A DNA stretch of 64,000 bases from Polynucleobacter duraquae (GCF_000973625.1 NZ_CP007501.1:124001-188000), one strand, 5' to 3'; positions 39,280 through 49,686 are shown, numbered from the stretch's first letter. The notes: generated by a model not told the origin, from the letters alone. A program made the numbers and translations.

Positions 39280-39780
39280 ATGATTGCAGTCGGACAAAAG
39301 TTACCAAACGCCACACTTTATGAGTTTTTAGATGAAGCGAGTGAAGGTTGCGCCATTGGGCCAAACGCCTTTGAAGTTGAAAAACTCACTGCCGGTAAGA
39401 AGATAGTGATCTTTGCATTACCTGGTGCATTCACACCAACTTGTTCAGCAAAGCATGTTCCTAGCTATGTTGAGAACTTTGATGCAATCAAAGCAAAAGG
39501 TGTTGATGAAATTTGGTGTGTTTCTGTAAATGACCCATTTGTGATGGGTGCCTGGGGCCGAGATCAAAAGGTTGGCAAAAAGATTCGCATGTTGGGTGAT
39601 GGCAGTGCTGAATTTACTAAGAAACTTGGCCTAGAGTTGGATTTAGTTGCTCGCGGTTTAGGTATTCGTTCAGATCGCTACGCTATGATTATTGAAGATG
39701 GTGTTGTGACAACCTTGGATCGTGAAGCGCCTGGCAAATTTGAAGTAAGTGATGCCGCTTCTATTTTGAAAAAGCTTTAA
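39280..39780 (+). CDS. Peroxiredoxin, Prx5 type
   Basis: A 166-residue thiol peroxidase that reduces hydrogen peroxide and organic peroxides. The peroxidatic Cys55 sits in PGAFTPTCS, the Prx5/TypeII pattern, and the GAWGRDQ and ARGLGIRSDRYAMI segments complete the fold. No C-terminal glutaredoxin domain is fused. A peroxiredoxin between ftsZ and lpxC is a recurring order in Burkholderiales. TTGGAG stands just before the start. Confidence 0.92.
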   Translation: MIAVGQKLPNATLYEFLDEASEGCAIGPNAFEVEKLTAGKKIVIFALPGAFTPTCSAKHVPSYVENFDAIKAKGVDEIWCVSVNDPFVMGAWGRDQKVGKKIRMLGDGSAEFTKKLGLELDLVARGLGIRSDRYAMIIEDGVVTTLDREAPGKFEVSDAASILKKL

Positions 39781-39810
39781 TAAATCATTCCTGAATTTAG
39801 ATAAATCATG

Positions 39811-40722
39811 ATGAAGCAACGCACAATCGCTACCCCGATTAAAACCGTGGGAATTGGTTTGCACTCTGGGCGCAAGGTGACTTTGTCTATTAAGCCTGCT
39901 CCGGTAAATTCAGGAATTGTATTTATACGTGTAGATACCCCAGAGCAATCGGTTGTACCGGCCACTGCTCTGGCGGTTTGCGATACCCGCCTGGCCTCTG
40001 TAATACAAAAGGATGGCGTGCGTGTTTCCACTGTGGAGCATTTACTTTCAGCTTGTGCGGGCCTGGGGCTTGATAATTTATTCATCGAGCTCGATGGTGA
40101 AGAAGTGCCCATCATGGATGGCAGCGCAGCCTCATTTTTATTCCTAATGGAGTCAGCCGGTATAGCTGAACAAGAAGCTTCTAGGCAGTTTGTGGTGATT
40201 AAAAAACCTATAGAAGTGAAGGAGGGTGACAAGCTTGCACGCCTAGAACCTTTCTTCGGATTTAAATTAGATTTCACGATTGACTTTAAACATCCGGCAG
40301 TTGATAAGACTGGCCAACGTTTTGTGGTGGACTTTGCTGAGCATGCTTATCGTAGTGAAATTGGCCGTGCCCGAACCTTTGGTTTTGCTCACGAGGTTGA
40401 GGCCTTGCGAGAGATGGGTTTAGCGCGAGGTGGAAGTTTGGATAATGCGATTGTGCTCGATGAGCATCGTATTCTCAATAACGAAGAGTTACGTTATGAA
40501 GATGAGTTCGTGCGTCATAAAATCTTAGATGCCATTGGCGACCTGTATTTAGTTGGACATCCAATTGTGGGTTCCTACGTTGCTGAAAAATCAGGACATG
40601 CCTTAAATAACGCTCTCTTGCGTAAGCTTTTAGAAGATCCTAGTTCTTACGAAATTACCAGCTTCCCGGAAAATAAGGCTCCGGCAGCCTATTCCAAAGA
40701 GAGTCAACCCCTCTTTTTCTAG
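39811..40722 (+). CDS. lpxC: UDP-3-O-acyl-N-acetylglucosamine deacetylase
   Basis: A zinc enzyme performing the committed step of lipid A synthesis. The protein has the N-terminal [27 protein letters not shown] (first zinc His), the [20 protein letters not shown] block and [16 protein letters not shown] with the remaining ligands. The 303-residue length is normal. Tandem ATGs at 39808 and 39811 are both possible. It converges with dciA, with only two bases between the stops. Confidence 0.96.
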   Translation: MKQRTIATPIKTVGIGLHSGRKVTLSIKPAPVNSGIVFIRVDTPEQSVVPATALAVCDTRLASVIQKDGVRVSTVEHLLSACAGLGLDNLFIELDGEEVPIMDGSAASFLFLMESAGIAEQEASRQFVVIKKPIEVKEGDKLARLEPFFGFKLDFTIDFKHPAVDKTGQRFVVDFAEHAYRSEIGRARTFGFAHEVEALREMGLARGGSLDNAIVLDEHRILNNEELRYEDEFVRHKILDAIGDLYLVGHPIVGSYVAEKSGHALNNALLRKLLEDPSSYEITSFPENKAPAAYSKESQPLFF

Positions 40723-40724
40723 GT

Positions 40725-41258
40725 TTATTTAGGCTTACTCTGAAGTAGGCGTTTAACAGCCTGATGTAGATCCGAATCAGGCGCCAATTTATCCAATAAT
40801 GATTCCCAAGAGGCTCTTGCAACAGCATTAAAACCGGTCGGCTTTTGGCTAGCTTGACGCCCATCGCGTGGCTTGATTTCCCAGGCAGAGGGCGCCGGCT
40901 TTAGGCGTACCTTAATGCTGGTGCACACAACTCCTTTTTTAGCTAACTCATTGATTAAACTAGGTAAAACTTGCTGAAGACGGGTTGCAATACTCGCCCC
41001 GTTCACCAGTAAATAGAGCTCGTTTTGAGCTCCAGAACGCCAACCAGCCTCAATTTTGGGCGCTAAATTTTCTAAATCCAGCTCAAATAGAGCTGCTTTA
41101 AGGGCAATTTTGAGTTTAACCAGATCTTCGGTTTTGGCCAGAATGCTACCCAAGCCCTCTGACTCGCGTAAATACTCCAACCACTCATGGGCGGCTTTCG
41201 TACGAACAGGTTTGGGAGCAAAGTTCATATAAAAAGAGGATGCGGGTGATAAACTCAA
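40725..41258 (-). CDS. dciA: DciA-type (DUF721) protein
   Basis: A 177-residue protein with a DUF721 domain in its first half (the [33 protein letters not shown] region, given by its key residues: W..... L.L.V....A..L......L) followed by a basic linker and a C-terminal helix. DciA proteins help load the replicative helicase in bacteria without DnaC or DnaT. A second in-frame ATG at 41228 gives a start nearer the domain. It lies between lpxC and secA on the opposite strand, the usual betaproteobacterial place. Family call from pattern and context. Confidence 0.75.
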   Translation of the reverse strand: MSLSPASSFYMNFAPKPVRTKAAHEWLEYLRESEGLGSILAKTEDLVKLKIALKAALFELDLENLAPKIEAGWRSGAQNELYLLVNGASIATRLQQVLPSLINELAKKGVVCTSIKVRLKPAPSAWEIKPRDGRQASQKPTGFNAVARASWESLLDKLAPDSDLHQAVKRLLQSKPK

Positions 41259-41282
41259 GGTCTTAATTTACTTCAATATCCC

Positions 41283-44048
41283 ATGGTAATCGGTCTTCTT
41301 AAAACCCTGGTCGGCAGTCGTAACGACCGCCTCTTAAAACAGTATCGCAAAGTAGTTGCCAAAGTTAGCGCTTTCGAGCCTAGCATGCAAGCTTTGGATG
41401 ATGCCGCACTGCAAGCAAAAACCGCTGTGTTTAAGTCACGTTTAGCTGCGGGTGAGTCATTGGACGATATTGCTCCAGAAGCTTTTGCTGTAGTTCGTGA
41501 AGCAAGTACACGAGTGATGAAGATGCGCCATTTTGATGCGCAGATGATGGGTGGCCTTGCACTACATCAAGGCAAGATTGCTGAAATGGGAACTGGTGAA
41601 GGTAAGACCTTAACCGCTACGCTCCCTGTCTATTTAAATGCCCTCACAGGTAATGGTGTTCACGTTATTACAGTAAATGATTACTTGGCTCAGCGCGATG
41701 CCGAGTGGATGTCAACGCTCTACAACTTCCTAGGCATGAAGGTTGGTGTGAATCTATCGCAAATGGATCACACCACTAAGCAAGAGGCTTATGCAGCTGA
41801 CATTACCTACGGAACTAATAACGAATTTGGTTTTGATTACCTTCGTGACAACATGGTGCAAGACTTGGGTCAGCGTGTTCAGCGTGGCCTAGCCTATGCG
41901 ATTGTTGATGAGGTAGACTCCATTTTGATTGATGAGGCACGTACCCCATTAATTATTTCTGGTCAGGCCGAAGATCACACTGATTTGTACATCAAGATTA
42001 ATGCACTGCCCGCCTATTTAGAGCGTCAAATTGGCGAAGAGAAAGCTGATGGCACTGGTGTTGAAAAACCAGGCGACTACTGGGTTGACGAAAAGTCCAA
42101 TCAAGTCTATTTAACAGAGCGCGGTCATGACAAGGCTGAGACAGTCTTGGTTGAGATTGGCGCCTTGAATGATGGCGACTCCTTGTATGCCCCACAAAAT
42201 ATTACTTTGATGCACCACGTATACGCAGCACTGCGTGCGCATACACTCTATAACCGCGATCAGCAATATGTTGTTCAAAATAATGAGGTCATCATTGTTG
42301 ATGAGTTCACGGGACGCTTAATGCAGGGCCGTCGTTGGTCTGATGGTTTGCATCAGGCTGTAGAGGCAAAAGAAGGTGTGCAGATTCAGAATGAGAATCA
42401 GACGCTAGCCACCATCACTTTCCAGAACTACTTCCGTATGTACGGCAAGTTGGCTGGTATGACTGGTACTGCTGATACTGAAGCTTATGAGTTCAAGGAA
42501 ATTTATAGTCTTGAGACTGTAGTCATTCCTCCAAATCGTATTAGCCAAAGAAAAGATCGCCAAGATCAGATCTATAAAACATCGCGCGAGCGTTACGATG
42601 CAGTGATCAAGGATATTGAGGATTGCTACAAGCGTGGTCAGCCTGTCTTGGTAGGTACAACTTCGATTGAGAACTCAGAGTTGATTGCAGGCTTGTTAGA
42701 TCAGCGCAAATTGCCGCATCAGGTCTTGAATGCGAAACAGCATGCTCGCGAAGCCGAGATCATTGCTCAGGCTGGTAGACCAAAGATGATTACCATTGCT
42801 ACCAATATGGCAGGTCGTGGAACAGATATTGTTTTGGGTGGTAACGTTGGTAAACAGTCCTCTTTAATTGAAGCGGACACAGCTCTTTCAGATGCAGAAA
42901 AAGCGGGCAAGATTAAGACTTTGCAGGATGAGTGGCAAAGCCTGCATGATCAAGTGTTAGTTGCTGGTGGTTTGCACATTATTGGCACGGAGCGCCACGA
43001 GAGTCGTCGTATCGATAATCAGCTTCGTGGTCGCGCTGGTCGTCAGGGTGATCCAGGCTCCTCCCGCTTTTACCTTTCTTTAGATGATTCCCTTTTGCGT
43101 ATTTTTGCTGGAGATCGTCTACGCGCAGTCATGGATCGTCTCAAAATGCCAGATGGTGAGCCGATTGAAGCGGGTATGGTGACCCGCTCTATCGAGTCTG
43201 CTCAGCGCAAGGTTGAAGGTCGCAACTTTGACATTCGTAAGCAATTATTGGAATACGACGACGTTGCTAATGATCAGCGTAAAGAAACTTATCGCCTCAG
43301 AAATGAAGTATTAGAAAGTAGTGATGTAGGAGATCTGATTGCTAACTTGCGTGAAGATGTATTGCGTGGCATATGCGCTCTATACATTCCTTTGGAGTCT
43401 ATGGAAGAGCAGTGGGACTTGCTTGGTCTGGAGAAGGTATTGGCCAGCGATTGGGGTTTAACGGTTGATCTAAAAAATTGGGTTGAAAATGCTGCGTCTA
43501 TGGACGATGAGCAAATTGTTGATCGTGTGCTGGCGGCCGCAACAGAAACTTATGATGCAAAAGTAGAGCTTTCTGGACGTACATCTTTCGCCGGCTTTGA
43601 GCGCTCGGTTTTGCTCTATAGTTTAGATACCCATTGGCGGGAACATTTAGCCGCCTTAGACCATTTGCGCCAAGGCATCCATTTACGGGGCTATGCTCAA
43701 AAAGATCCAAAACAAGAGTATCGCCGTGAAGCATTTGAGCTATATGGTGAGTTGCTCAATGTCATCAAGAATGATGTTGTGAAAAGTATCACGACGGTGC
43801 AGATTCGTAGTGCCAGTGAGTTAGATGAGGCCTCCGAGTCAATCAATGAGGATTTAGCCAAACTCTCAGATGTGCAATATCAGCATGCCGATGCAGATCT
43901 TGAGGTGGCTGGATCAACTGGCGATCGTGGCGCAGCCATCGAAATTGCTCCAGCGCCATTACGTGCTGGTCCTAAGATAGGTCGCAATGATCCTTGCACC
44001 TGCGGAAGCGGTAAAAAGTACAAAAATTGCTGCGGTGCACTCGCATAA
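41283..44048 (+). CDS. secA: Preprotein translocase ATPase SecA
   Basis: The motor that drives proteins through SecYEG. The 921-residue protein is of normal length. It has Walker A GTGEGKT (103-109), the [19 protein letters not shown] block (key residues [19 protein letters not shown]), the [12 protein letters not shown] and [15 protein letters not shown] motor motifs, and [22 protein letters not shown]. It ends in a zinc-binding SEC-C tail, [18 protein letters not shown] terminator follows the gene. Confidence 0.97.
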   Translation: MVIGLLKTLVGSRNDRLLKQYRKVVAKVSAFEPSMQALDDAALQAKTAVFKSRLAAGESLDDIAPEAFAVVREASTRVMKMRHFDAQMMGGLALHQGKIAEMGTGEGKTLTATLPVYLNALTGNGVHVITVNDYLAQRDAEWMSTLYNFLGMKVGVNLSQMDHTTKQEAYAADITYGTNNEFGFDYLRDNMVQDLGQRVQRGLAYAIVDEVDSILIDEARTPLIISGQAEDHTDLYIKINALPAYLERQIGEEKADGTGVEKPGDYWVDEKSNQVYLTERGHDKAETVLVEIGALNDGDSLYAPQNITLMHHVYAALRAHTLYNRDQQYVVQNNEVIIVDEFTGRLMQGRRWSDGLHQAVEAKEGVQIQNENQTLATITFQNYFRMYGKLAGMTGTADTEAYEFKEIYSLETVVIPPNRISQRKDRQDQIYKTSRERYDAVIKDIEDCYKRGQPVLVGTTSIENSELIAGLLDQRKLPHQVLNAKQHAREAEIIAQAGRPKMITIATNMAGRGTDIVLGGNVGKQSSLIEADTALSDAEKAGKIKTLQDEWQSLHDQVLVAGGLHIIGTERHESRRIDNQLRGRAGRQGDPGSSRFYLSLDDSLLRIFAGDRLRAVMDRLKMPDGEPIEAGMVTRSIESAQRKVEGRNFDIRKQLLEYDDVANDQRKETYRLRNEVLESSDVGDLIANLREDVLRGICALYIPLESMEEQWDLLGLEKVLASDWGLTVDLKNWVENAASMDDEQIVDRVLAAATETYDAKVELSGRTSFAGFERSVLLYSLDTHWREHLAALDHLRQGIHLRGYAQKDPKQEYRREAFELYGELLNVIKNDVVKSITTVQIRSASELDEASESINEDLAKLSDVQYQHADADLEVAGSTGDRGAAIEIAPAPLRAGPKIGRNDPCTCGSGKKYKNCCGALA

Positions 44049-44077
44049 ATAGCTAGTAACTTTAGTATCGAACTTAA

Positions 44078-44101
44078 ATGGGGGCCTTGGCCTCCATTTT
44101 T
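44078..44101 (+). terminator. Rho-independent terminator after secA
   Basis: ATGGGGGCC and GGCCTCCAT pair over 9 bp with one G-U pair, and a run of T broken once follows (44097-44107). It lies 30 bases after the secA stop and separates secA from the oxidoreductase operon. Confidence 0.85.
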
Positions 44102-44117
44102 GTTTTTGTCTGCTATT

Positions 44118-44187
44118 TAGGGCTTTCCCTAGCTATCTAGATATTCACAGATCGCTGAAGATATTTACTTATATGCAAGAAATTGCA
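44118..44187 (+). promoter_or_regulatory. Two dyads in the control region of the aldehyde oxidoreductase operon
   Basis: TAGGGCTTTCCCTA (44118-44131; arms TAGGG/CCCTA) and TGCAAGAAATTGCA (44174-44187; arms TGCAA/TTGCA) lie in the 160 bases between secA and the first operon gene. The second ends 22 bases before the ATG at 44210, near where a transcript would start. They are candidate regulator sites. No regulator gene is adjacent, and no good -35/-10 pair was found. Confidence 0.35.
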
Positions 44188-44209
44188 GTTATGAGCAAAA
44201 GGAACGAGC

Positions 44210-44686
44210 ATGCAAAAGTCCCTGCACATCAATGCAGATAAATGCACAGGCTGTCTTCAATGTGAAATGGCTTGTAGTTATGAGCATTACGGAGTGTTCA
44301 ATACCTCCAAGTCCCGAATCAAAGTATTTGAATTTCATGACACGGGCAAGAAAGTTCCTTATACCTGCACCCAGTGTTCTGAGGCTTGGTGCCTTCAGGC
44401 TTGCCCAGTAGATGCGATTAGTTTAGATATCCTTACCGGAGCTAAAGTCGTTTCCGATGACACTTGCGTGGGCTGTAAGGTTTGTACGATTTCTTGCCCA
44501 TTTGGAACAATTAATTACGTCCAAGATACTGGTAAGGTTCAGAAATGCGACTTGTGCGGTGGCGATCCAGCGTGTGTAACCGCTTGCCCAACTCAGGCGA
44601 TTACCTATGTGGATGCCGATTGGACTGGATTAGACAAAATGCGCGAGTGGGCAGATAAGCTCGGCAATCAAAATAGCTCCAACTAA
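44210..44686 (+). CDS. Four-cluster ferredoxin-like subunit of aldehyde oxidoreductase (AorA-like)
   Basis: A 158-residue polyferredoxin of the HycB/DmsB type. Four cysteine groups are visible: CTGCLQCEMAC, CTQCSEAWCLQACP, CVGCKVCTISCP and CDLCGGDPACVTACP, giving 16 cysteines for four [4Fe-4S] clusters. It is followed 20 bases later by the catalytic subunit. In Aromatoleum aromaticum a similar small subunit passes electrons between the tungsten subunit and the flavin subunit; the same role is inferred here. AAAGGA lies seven bases before the ATG. Confidence 0.88.
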   Translation: MQKSLHINADKCTGCLQCEMACSYEHYGVFNTSKSRIKVFEFHDTGKKVPYTCTQCSEAWCLQACPVDAISLDILTGAKVVSDDTCVGCKVCTISCPFGTINYVQDTGKVQKCDLCGGDPACVTACPTQAITYVDADWTGLDKMREWADKLGNQNSSN

Positions 44687-44706
44687 ATAAGCATAGGAAA
44701 ACGATC

Positions 44707-46554
44707 ATGTCATGGGCTGGAAAATTACTACGCGTTAATCTAACTGCAGGCACTTGTGTCTCAGAACCAATCAATATGAAGTGGGCTAAAGAATATTTAG
44801 GCTCTCGAGGGTTGGCTTCGAAGTATTTGGTTGAAGAGTTGGATCCTAAGGTTGATCCACTATCCGCTGAAAACAAAATGATTTGGGCAACTGGCCCGCT
44901 GACTGGAACGATGGCATCGACTGGTGGTCGCTACACCGTGGTGACTAAGGGCCCGTTGACCGGCGCCATTGCCTGCTCTAACTCTGGTGGGTACTGGGGT
45001 GCAGAGCTGAAAATGGCAGGCTGGGATATGGTGATTGTTGAAGGTAAATCACCCAAGCCGGTTTATCTTTTTATTGAGAACGACAAAGCAGAGTTGATCG
45101 ATGCCTCGGATTTGTGGGGTAAAACTGTTTGGGAAACAGAGCCCGCAATTAAGACTAAACATCAAGACCCTCAAATTAGAGTCTCTTGTATTGGACGTGC
45201 TGGTGAAAATGAAGTTCTTTACGCTGCAATTGTGAATGACTTACATCGTGCAGCTGGACGCTCTGGTGTAGGCGCAGTGATGGGAAGTAAAAACTTAAAA
45301 GCAGTTGCAGTTCGAGGCACAAAAGGCGTTGGCAATATTAAGAATCCTAAAGCCTTTATGGAGGCAACCCGCGCTGGTAAGGCGGTATTGGCTGGAAATG
45401 CTGTAACTGGAGAAGGTTTACCAACCTACGGCACTCAAGTATTGATGAATGTGATTAATGAGGTTGGTGCGTTACCCACCCGCAATCACCAGGATGTTCA
45501 GTTTGATGGAGCTAAAGATATTTCTGCAGAAGCAATGGCGACGCCACGTGCAACTGATGGGAAAGCCCATCTAGTTACCAATCAAGCCTGTTTTGCATGC
45601 ACGATAGCTTGTGGTCGTATCTCAAAAATTGACGACACGCATTTCTCAATTGAAAATAAACCACAGTATATGAATGCCTCGGGTGGTTTGGAGTATGAGG
45701 CTGCATGGGCTTTAGGCGCCGCAAATGGCGTCAACGATTTAGAGGCTCTCCAGTTTGCCAACATGTTGTGCAATGAAGATGGCTTTGATCCTATTTCTTT
45801 TGGTGCAACTGTGGGCGCTGTGATGGAAATGTATGAGATGGGTGTTTTAACTAAAGAGCAGCTTGGTATTGAAGCTCCGTTTGGTTCTGCTAAAGCACTC
45901 TGTTATTTCGCAGAAATTACTGCAAATGGTGTTGGCTTCGGAAAAGAGCTTGGACTTGGTTCTGCACGTTTGACCAAAAAATACGGACAGCCCGACCTCT
46001 CTATGAGCGTCAAAGGTCAAGAGTTTCCTGCTTATGATGGGCGCGTGATTCAGGGTATTGGCTTGGCGTATGCAACTTCAAACCGAGGCGCATGTCACTT
46101 ACGCGGCTACACGATTGCTTCTGAGGTTTTGGGTATTCCAGTAAAGACTGAACCAGCAGATACGCAAGGCAAGCCAGAGTTGGTGAAAGCATTTCAAGAT
46201 GCGACTGCTGCCTTTGATTCGGCGGGAATTTGTATTTTCACGAGCTTTGCTTGGACGCTTGCTGATGTGGCGCCACAATTGCAGGCTGCATGTGGAGACG
46301 AGTTTACGGTAGAGAATTTGACTACGATTGGTGAGCGTATCTGGAATATGGAGCGTGACTTTAATAACCGTGCAGGTTTCACCAGTAAGGACGATAGATT
46401 GCCGAAGCGCTTAATGACGGAGGCTGCAAAAACTGGCCCAGGCAAGGGCACTGTGAGTGGTTTAGATAAGATGCTGCCTGAGTACTATAAGATCCGAGGC
46501 TGGGATCCTGAGGGTCGTCCAAGTGCAGAAACGCTTAAGCGTCTTGGTCTGTAA
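44707..46554 (+). CDS. Aldehyde:ferredoxin oxidoreductase, catalytic subunit (AorB-like, tungsten type)
   Basis: Oxidises aldehydes to acids, or the reverse at low potential, with a bis-pyranopterin tungsten cofactor. The 615-residue protein has the AOR N-terminal domain (GKLLRVNLTAG, RGLASKYL, GPLTGTMASTGGRYTV) and the cluster ligands CFACTIAC (Cys295, 298, 302) with the far Cys509 in DSAGIC. The length and domains match the AOR family throughout. Tungsten use and substrate range are inferred from family. No tungstate transporter is in the window. Confidence 0.92.
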   Translation: MSWAGKLLRVNLTAGTCVSEPINMKWAKEYLGSRGLASKYLVEELDPKVDPLSAENKMIWATGPLTGTMASTGGRYTVVTKGPLTGAIACSNSGGYWGAELKMAGWDMVIVEGKSPKPVYLFIENDKAELIDASDLWGKTVWETEPAIKTKHQDPQIRVSCIGRAGENEVLYAAIVNDLHRAAGRSGVGAVMGSKNLKAVAVRGTKGVGNIKNPKAFMEATRAGKAVLAGNAVTGEGLPTYGTQVLMNVINEVGALPTRNHQDVQFDGAKDISAEAMATPRATDGKAHLVTNQACFACTIACGRISKIDDTHFSIENKPQYMNASGGLEYEAAWALGAANGVNDLEALQFANMLCNEDGFDPISFGATVGAVMEMYEMGVLTKEQLGIEAPFGSAKALCYFAEITANGVGFGKELGLGSARLTKKYGQPDLSMSVKGQEFPAYDGRVIQGIGLAYATSNRGACHLRGYTIASEVLGIPVKTEPADTQGKPELVKAFQDATAAFDSAGICIFTSFAWTLADVAPQLQAACGDEFTVENLTTIGERIWNMERDFNNRAGFTSKDDRLPKRLMTEAAKTGPGKGTVSGLDKMLPEYYKIRGWDPEGRPSAETLKRLGL

Positions 46555-46564
46555 GAATCTTTAG

Positions 46565-47821
46565 ATGAAGCACCTTATATTAGGTAATGGTCCTGCGGGG
46601 GTGATTGCCGCAGAGACTATTCGTAAGCGCGCACCCTTTGATCAAATTGTCATGATTGGTTCTGAAGATGTGCCACCCTATTCGCGGATGGCAATTCCCT
46701 ATTTATTAATGGGAAACATCCAAGAGTCAGGAACTTACTTGCGTAAAGATCCTCAGCACTTTGATAAGTTAAAGATTGAGCAGTTAAATGGTCGTGTTGA
46801 TGCTGTAGATTGCAAGGCTAAGGAGCTATTCCTTCAGGGAGGAGCTCGAATTGCTTTCGATAAGCTGCTGATTGCAACAGGCTCTATCCCTGTCCAGCCG
46901 CCTATTCCAGGAATTCAATTACCGGGAGTACATACCTGTTGGACGATGGAGGATGCTCGGTCTATTGCATCTATCGCTAGGCCAGGAATCCGCGTGCTGC
47001 AGATGGGCGCAGGTTTTATTGGATGTATTATTTTAGAGGCCTTAGCTAGGCGAGAGGTGCAGCTGACAGTAGTAGAAATGGGTGACCGAATGGCGCCCAG
47101 AATGATGACCGAGCTTGCTGGCGGCATGATTAAAGATTGGGTTCAATCTAAAGGTATTGAAGTGTTTACAAGGACTCGAGTTGAAGAAATCAGTTCATCC
47201 GGTTCTGCTCTGAGCGTTAAGCTCTCGAATGGCAAAGTCCTTGAGGTCGATCTTGTCATCTCTGCAACGGGAGTAAGGCCAAATATTGAATGCCTAAAAA
47301 AATCAGGGCTCGAGATTAATACTGGCGTTCTAGTAAATGAGCATATGCAAACATCACATCCTGATATTTATGCCGCGGGTGATGTTGCTGAGGGAATTGA
47401 TTTTTCTACTGGGAATAGAATTGTCAATGCAATTCAGCCTAATGCAGCAGATCAAGCGCGAATTGCAGGTATTGCAATGACTGGCGGAGGCGCCCAAAGC
47501 CTTGGAGCTTTACAAATCAATGTGCTAGATACGCTAGGGTTAATTTCATCCTCATTTGGATTATGGGCTGGTGCAAAAGATGGCGATCATGTAGAAATTG
47601 TTGATCGCGACCATTTCAAGTATCTTCGTTTAGAGTTTTTAGACGATGTCTTGATTGGCGCTACTTGTGTAGGGAGTACGGATCACATAGGAGTGTTACG
47701 AGGTCTCATTCAATCTAAGACCCGACTGGGTGAATGGAAGTCACATTTATTGCGTGATCCAACGCAAGCAATGGAAGCTTACTTGGCAAAAGGGCAAGCA
47801 CAATCGACCTGGATGAATTAA
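46565..47821 (+). CDS. FAD/NAD(P)-binding subunit of aldehyde oxidoreductase (AorC-like)
   Basis: A 418-residue pyridine nucleotide-disulfide oxidoreductase-type flavoprotein. It has the N-terminal FAD motif LILGNGPAGVIAAE, KLLIATGSIPVQPP, the NAD(P) motif VLQMGAGFIGCIILEAL, and a second FAD block VNEHMQTSHPDIYAAGDVAEG (key residues T....IYAAGD). There is no redox-active CxxxxC, so it resembles NADH:rubredoxin/nitrite reductase-type flavoproteins. By comparison with the A. aromaticum complex it should link the iron-sulfur chain to NAD+. It begins ten bases after the catalytic gene. Confidence 0.86.
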   Translation: MKHLILGNGPAGVIAAETIRKRAPFDQIVMIGSEDVPPYSRMAIPYLLMGNIQESGTYLRKDPQHFDKLKIEQLNGRVDAVDCKAKELFLQGGARIAFDKLLIATGSIPVQPPIPGIQLPGVHTCWTMEDARSIASIARPGIRVLQMGAGFIGCIILEALARREVQLTVVEMGDRMAPRMMTELAGGMIKDWVQSKGIEVFTRTRVEEISSSGSALSVKLSNGKVLEVDLVISATGVRPNIECLKKSGLEINTGVLVNEHMQTSHPDIYAAGDVAEGIDFSTGNRIVNAIQPNAADQARIAGIAMTGGGAQSLGALQINVLDTLGLISSSFGLWAGAKDGDHVEIVDRDHFKYLRLEFLDDVLIGATCVGSTDHIGVLRGLIQSKTRLGEWKSHLLRDPTQAMEAYLAKGQAQSTWMN

Positions 47822-47830
47822 GCTTTACCC

Positions 47831-48085
47831 ATGCAAATTACCTTGAAGTTGTTTGCCAGTTTGGCAAGTTATTTACCACCCTCCAAAAAGAATGGAATTG
47901 AGGCAGATATCGTGGTTCCCGAAGGCAGCACTATCGGCGACATGATTGAGTTCTATAAAATTCCTAGTAAATCTGCCCACTTGGTTATGGTAAATGGGGT
48001 TTATGTAAACCCAGATCAGCGTTTTTCTTATGTTCTCAAAGAAAACGATGCCCTCGCAATTTGCCCTCCAGTAGCAGGCGGCTAA
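47831..48085 (+). CDS. MoaD/ThiS-family sulfur carrier-like protein
   Basis: An 84-residue ubiquitin-fold protein ending in Gly-Gly (CPPVAGG), the C-terminus that carries thiocarboxylate sulfur in MoaD. The start (MQITLKLFASLASYLPPSKKNG) matches MoaD, with VPEGSTIGDMIEFYKIP in the middle. It lies nine bases after the flavin subunit, so it is probably a dedicated sulfur donor for the pterin dithiolene of the tungsten cofactor. That dedication is inferred; it could also serve general molybdopterin synthesis. Confidence 0.85.
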   Translation: MQITLKLFASLASYLPPSKKNGIEADIVVPEGSTIGDMIEFYKIPSKSAHLVMVNGVYVNPDQRFSYVLKENDALAICPPVAGG

Positions 48086-48089
48086 CTCC

Positions 48090-48401
48090 TTGTCTGGCGG
48101 TGGTGTTTTTGAGGCAAGGCGTGAAATGGGGTGTACTCCAGAGGATTTGCTGCGCTGGCTTCCTGAAGCCTTGGGAGATTTATATCCAGAAACTTCACTC
48201 ACGCTTGATAATCAAAGACTCCTTATCGCGGAGCCTCCTCGGATTAGGATGGATGGGACAAACTTAAAAAGTCGCAAGATTGCTCTTTTAATGATTCCAG
48301 TCCTTGAGCTCGTGATAACTTTTGATGAATCCTTTTCTGCTGGGCAGATTGAATCCATCTTGGGTCGCTTTGATCTTTATACTCGAAGAGGTGGCGGATA
48401 A
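48090..48401 (+). CDS. Unrecognised 103-residue protein, last gene of the aldehyde oxidoreductase operon
   Basis: Begins with TTG at 48090 (a GGCGG lies upstream), four bases after the MoaD-like gene; an ATG at 48126 with AAGG seven bases before it is the alternative start. It is soluble, with no cysteines that look like metal ligands apart from one in GCTPEDLL, and ends RRGGG, again a Gly-Gly tail. The first part reads [23 protein letters not shown], a compact helical segment. I do not recognise a family. Position suggests a cofactor or maturation role. Confidence 0.7.
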   Translation: MSGGGVFEARREMGCTPEDLLRWLPEALGDLYPETSLTLDNQRLLIAEPPRIRMDGTNLKSRKIALLMIPVLELVITFDESFSAGQIESILGRFDLYTRRGGG

Positions 48402-48439
48402 CGCTATTCCTTTCAACACCCTTTGCCTCAGATTCTTAT

Positions 48440-49675
48440 ATGACAGTTAACTTACCACTCCCCCAAAAAGACCAACTAAAGCCTGTCAAAGGTTTTCAGA
48501 TGGGCATCGCTGAAGCTGGAATCAAAAAAGCCAATCGCAAGGATTTATTGGTGATGACCTTAGTCCCTGGCTCACAAGTTGCCGGTGTTTTTACCTTAAA
48601 TCGTTTCTGCGCTGCGCCGGTTCAGGTTTGCCGAGAGCATTTGGCTTTAGATGGTTCTAAAGGCGAGATTCGCGCTTTGGTGGTCAATACCGGTAATGCC
48701 AATGCAGGTACTGGTGAGCGAGGCATGCAAGATGCTTTAGCAACTTGTACTGAGTTAGCCAAAGAGCTCAAGATTAATCCAGAGCAAATTCTTCCGTTTT
48801 CAACGGGTGTGATTCTTGAGCCGTTGCCAATTAATAGGTTGATTGCTGGATTGCCTAAGGCAGTCGCCAATCTAGGCGAAGACCATTGGCTTGATGCGGC
48901 AGAAGCTATCATGACAACGGATACGCAGCCTAAGGCGACATCAGTGATAGTGCAGACTCCAGCTGGGCCCGTGACTATTACTGGTATCTGTAAGGGCGCA
49001 GGAATGATTCACCCTAATATGGCAACCATGTTGGGATTCATCACAACTGATGCTGGTTTTGCACAGGGCCTACTTGATGCCTTGACTCAAGAGGTTGCCG
49101 ATCAATCATTTAACGCCATTACGATTGATGGTGATACTTCGACAAATGACTCATTCATCATCATGGCAACTGGCCAATCAGCCGTGCAGATTAAATCAGC
49201 AGATGATGTTAGTTATGGCGTAGTTCGGACTGCGTTAATTGATCTCGCACGTAAGCTTGCTCAAATGATTGTGCGAGATGGTGAGGGAGCAACAAAATTT
49301 ATTACGATTGATGTGCAAGGCGGCAAGACTGAAGAGGAGTGTCGTTTAGTAGCAGAGGCAATCGCCCACTCACCTTTAGTAAAGACAGCTTTCTTTGCGA
49401 GTGACCCTAACTTAGGCCGTATTCTTGCTGCGATTGGCTACGCTGGCATTACTGATCTTGATGTAAACCAAGTACAAATGTGGCTTGGAGATGTGTGGGT
49501 TGCCAAGAATGGTGGCCGCAATCCTGATTACCAAGAGGTCGATGGTCAGAGAGTAATGCAGGCGCCAGAAATTACTATCAAGATTAATCTAGGTCGCGGA
49601 TTGGCCCAGCAGACAATGTGGACTTGTGATCTATCGCATGACTACGTTTCCATTAATGCTGATTACCGCTCATAG
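48440..49675 (+). CDS. argJ: Bifunctional ornithine acetyltransferase/N-acetylglutamate synthase
   Basis: Recycles the acetyl group in arginine synthesis. The 411-residue precursor cuts itself at the conserved Ala-Thr in [15 protein letters not shown] (about residue 190), the Thr becoming the nucleophile of the beta chain. Other motifs are [11 protein letters not shown] and [11 protein letters not shown], and the C-terminal [15 protein letters not shown] is standard. In related genomes argJ directly follows secA; here the oxidoreductase operon stands between them. Confidence 0.95.
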   Translation: MTVNLPLPQKDQLKPVKGFQMGIAEAGIKKANRKDLLVMTLVPGSQVAGVFTLNRFCAAPVQVCREHLALDGSKGEIRALVVNTGNANAGTGERGMQDALATCTELAKELKINPEQILPFSTGVILEPLPINRLIAGLPKAVANLGEDHWLDAAEAIMTTDTQPKATSVIVQTPAGPVTITGICKGAGMIHPNMATMLGFITTDAGFAQGLLDALTQEVADQSFNAITIDGDTSTNDSFIIMATGQSAVQIKSADDVSYGVVRTALIDLARKLAQMIVRDGEGATKFITIDVQGGKTEEECRLVAEAIAHSPLVKTAFFASDPNLGRILAAIGYAGITDLDVNQVQMWLGDVWVAKNGGRNPDYQEVDGQRVMQAPEITIKINLGRGLAQQTMWTCDLSHDYVSINADYRS

Positions 49676-49686
49676 GAATTCGTTAC

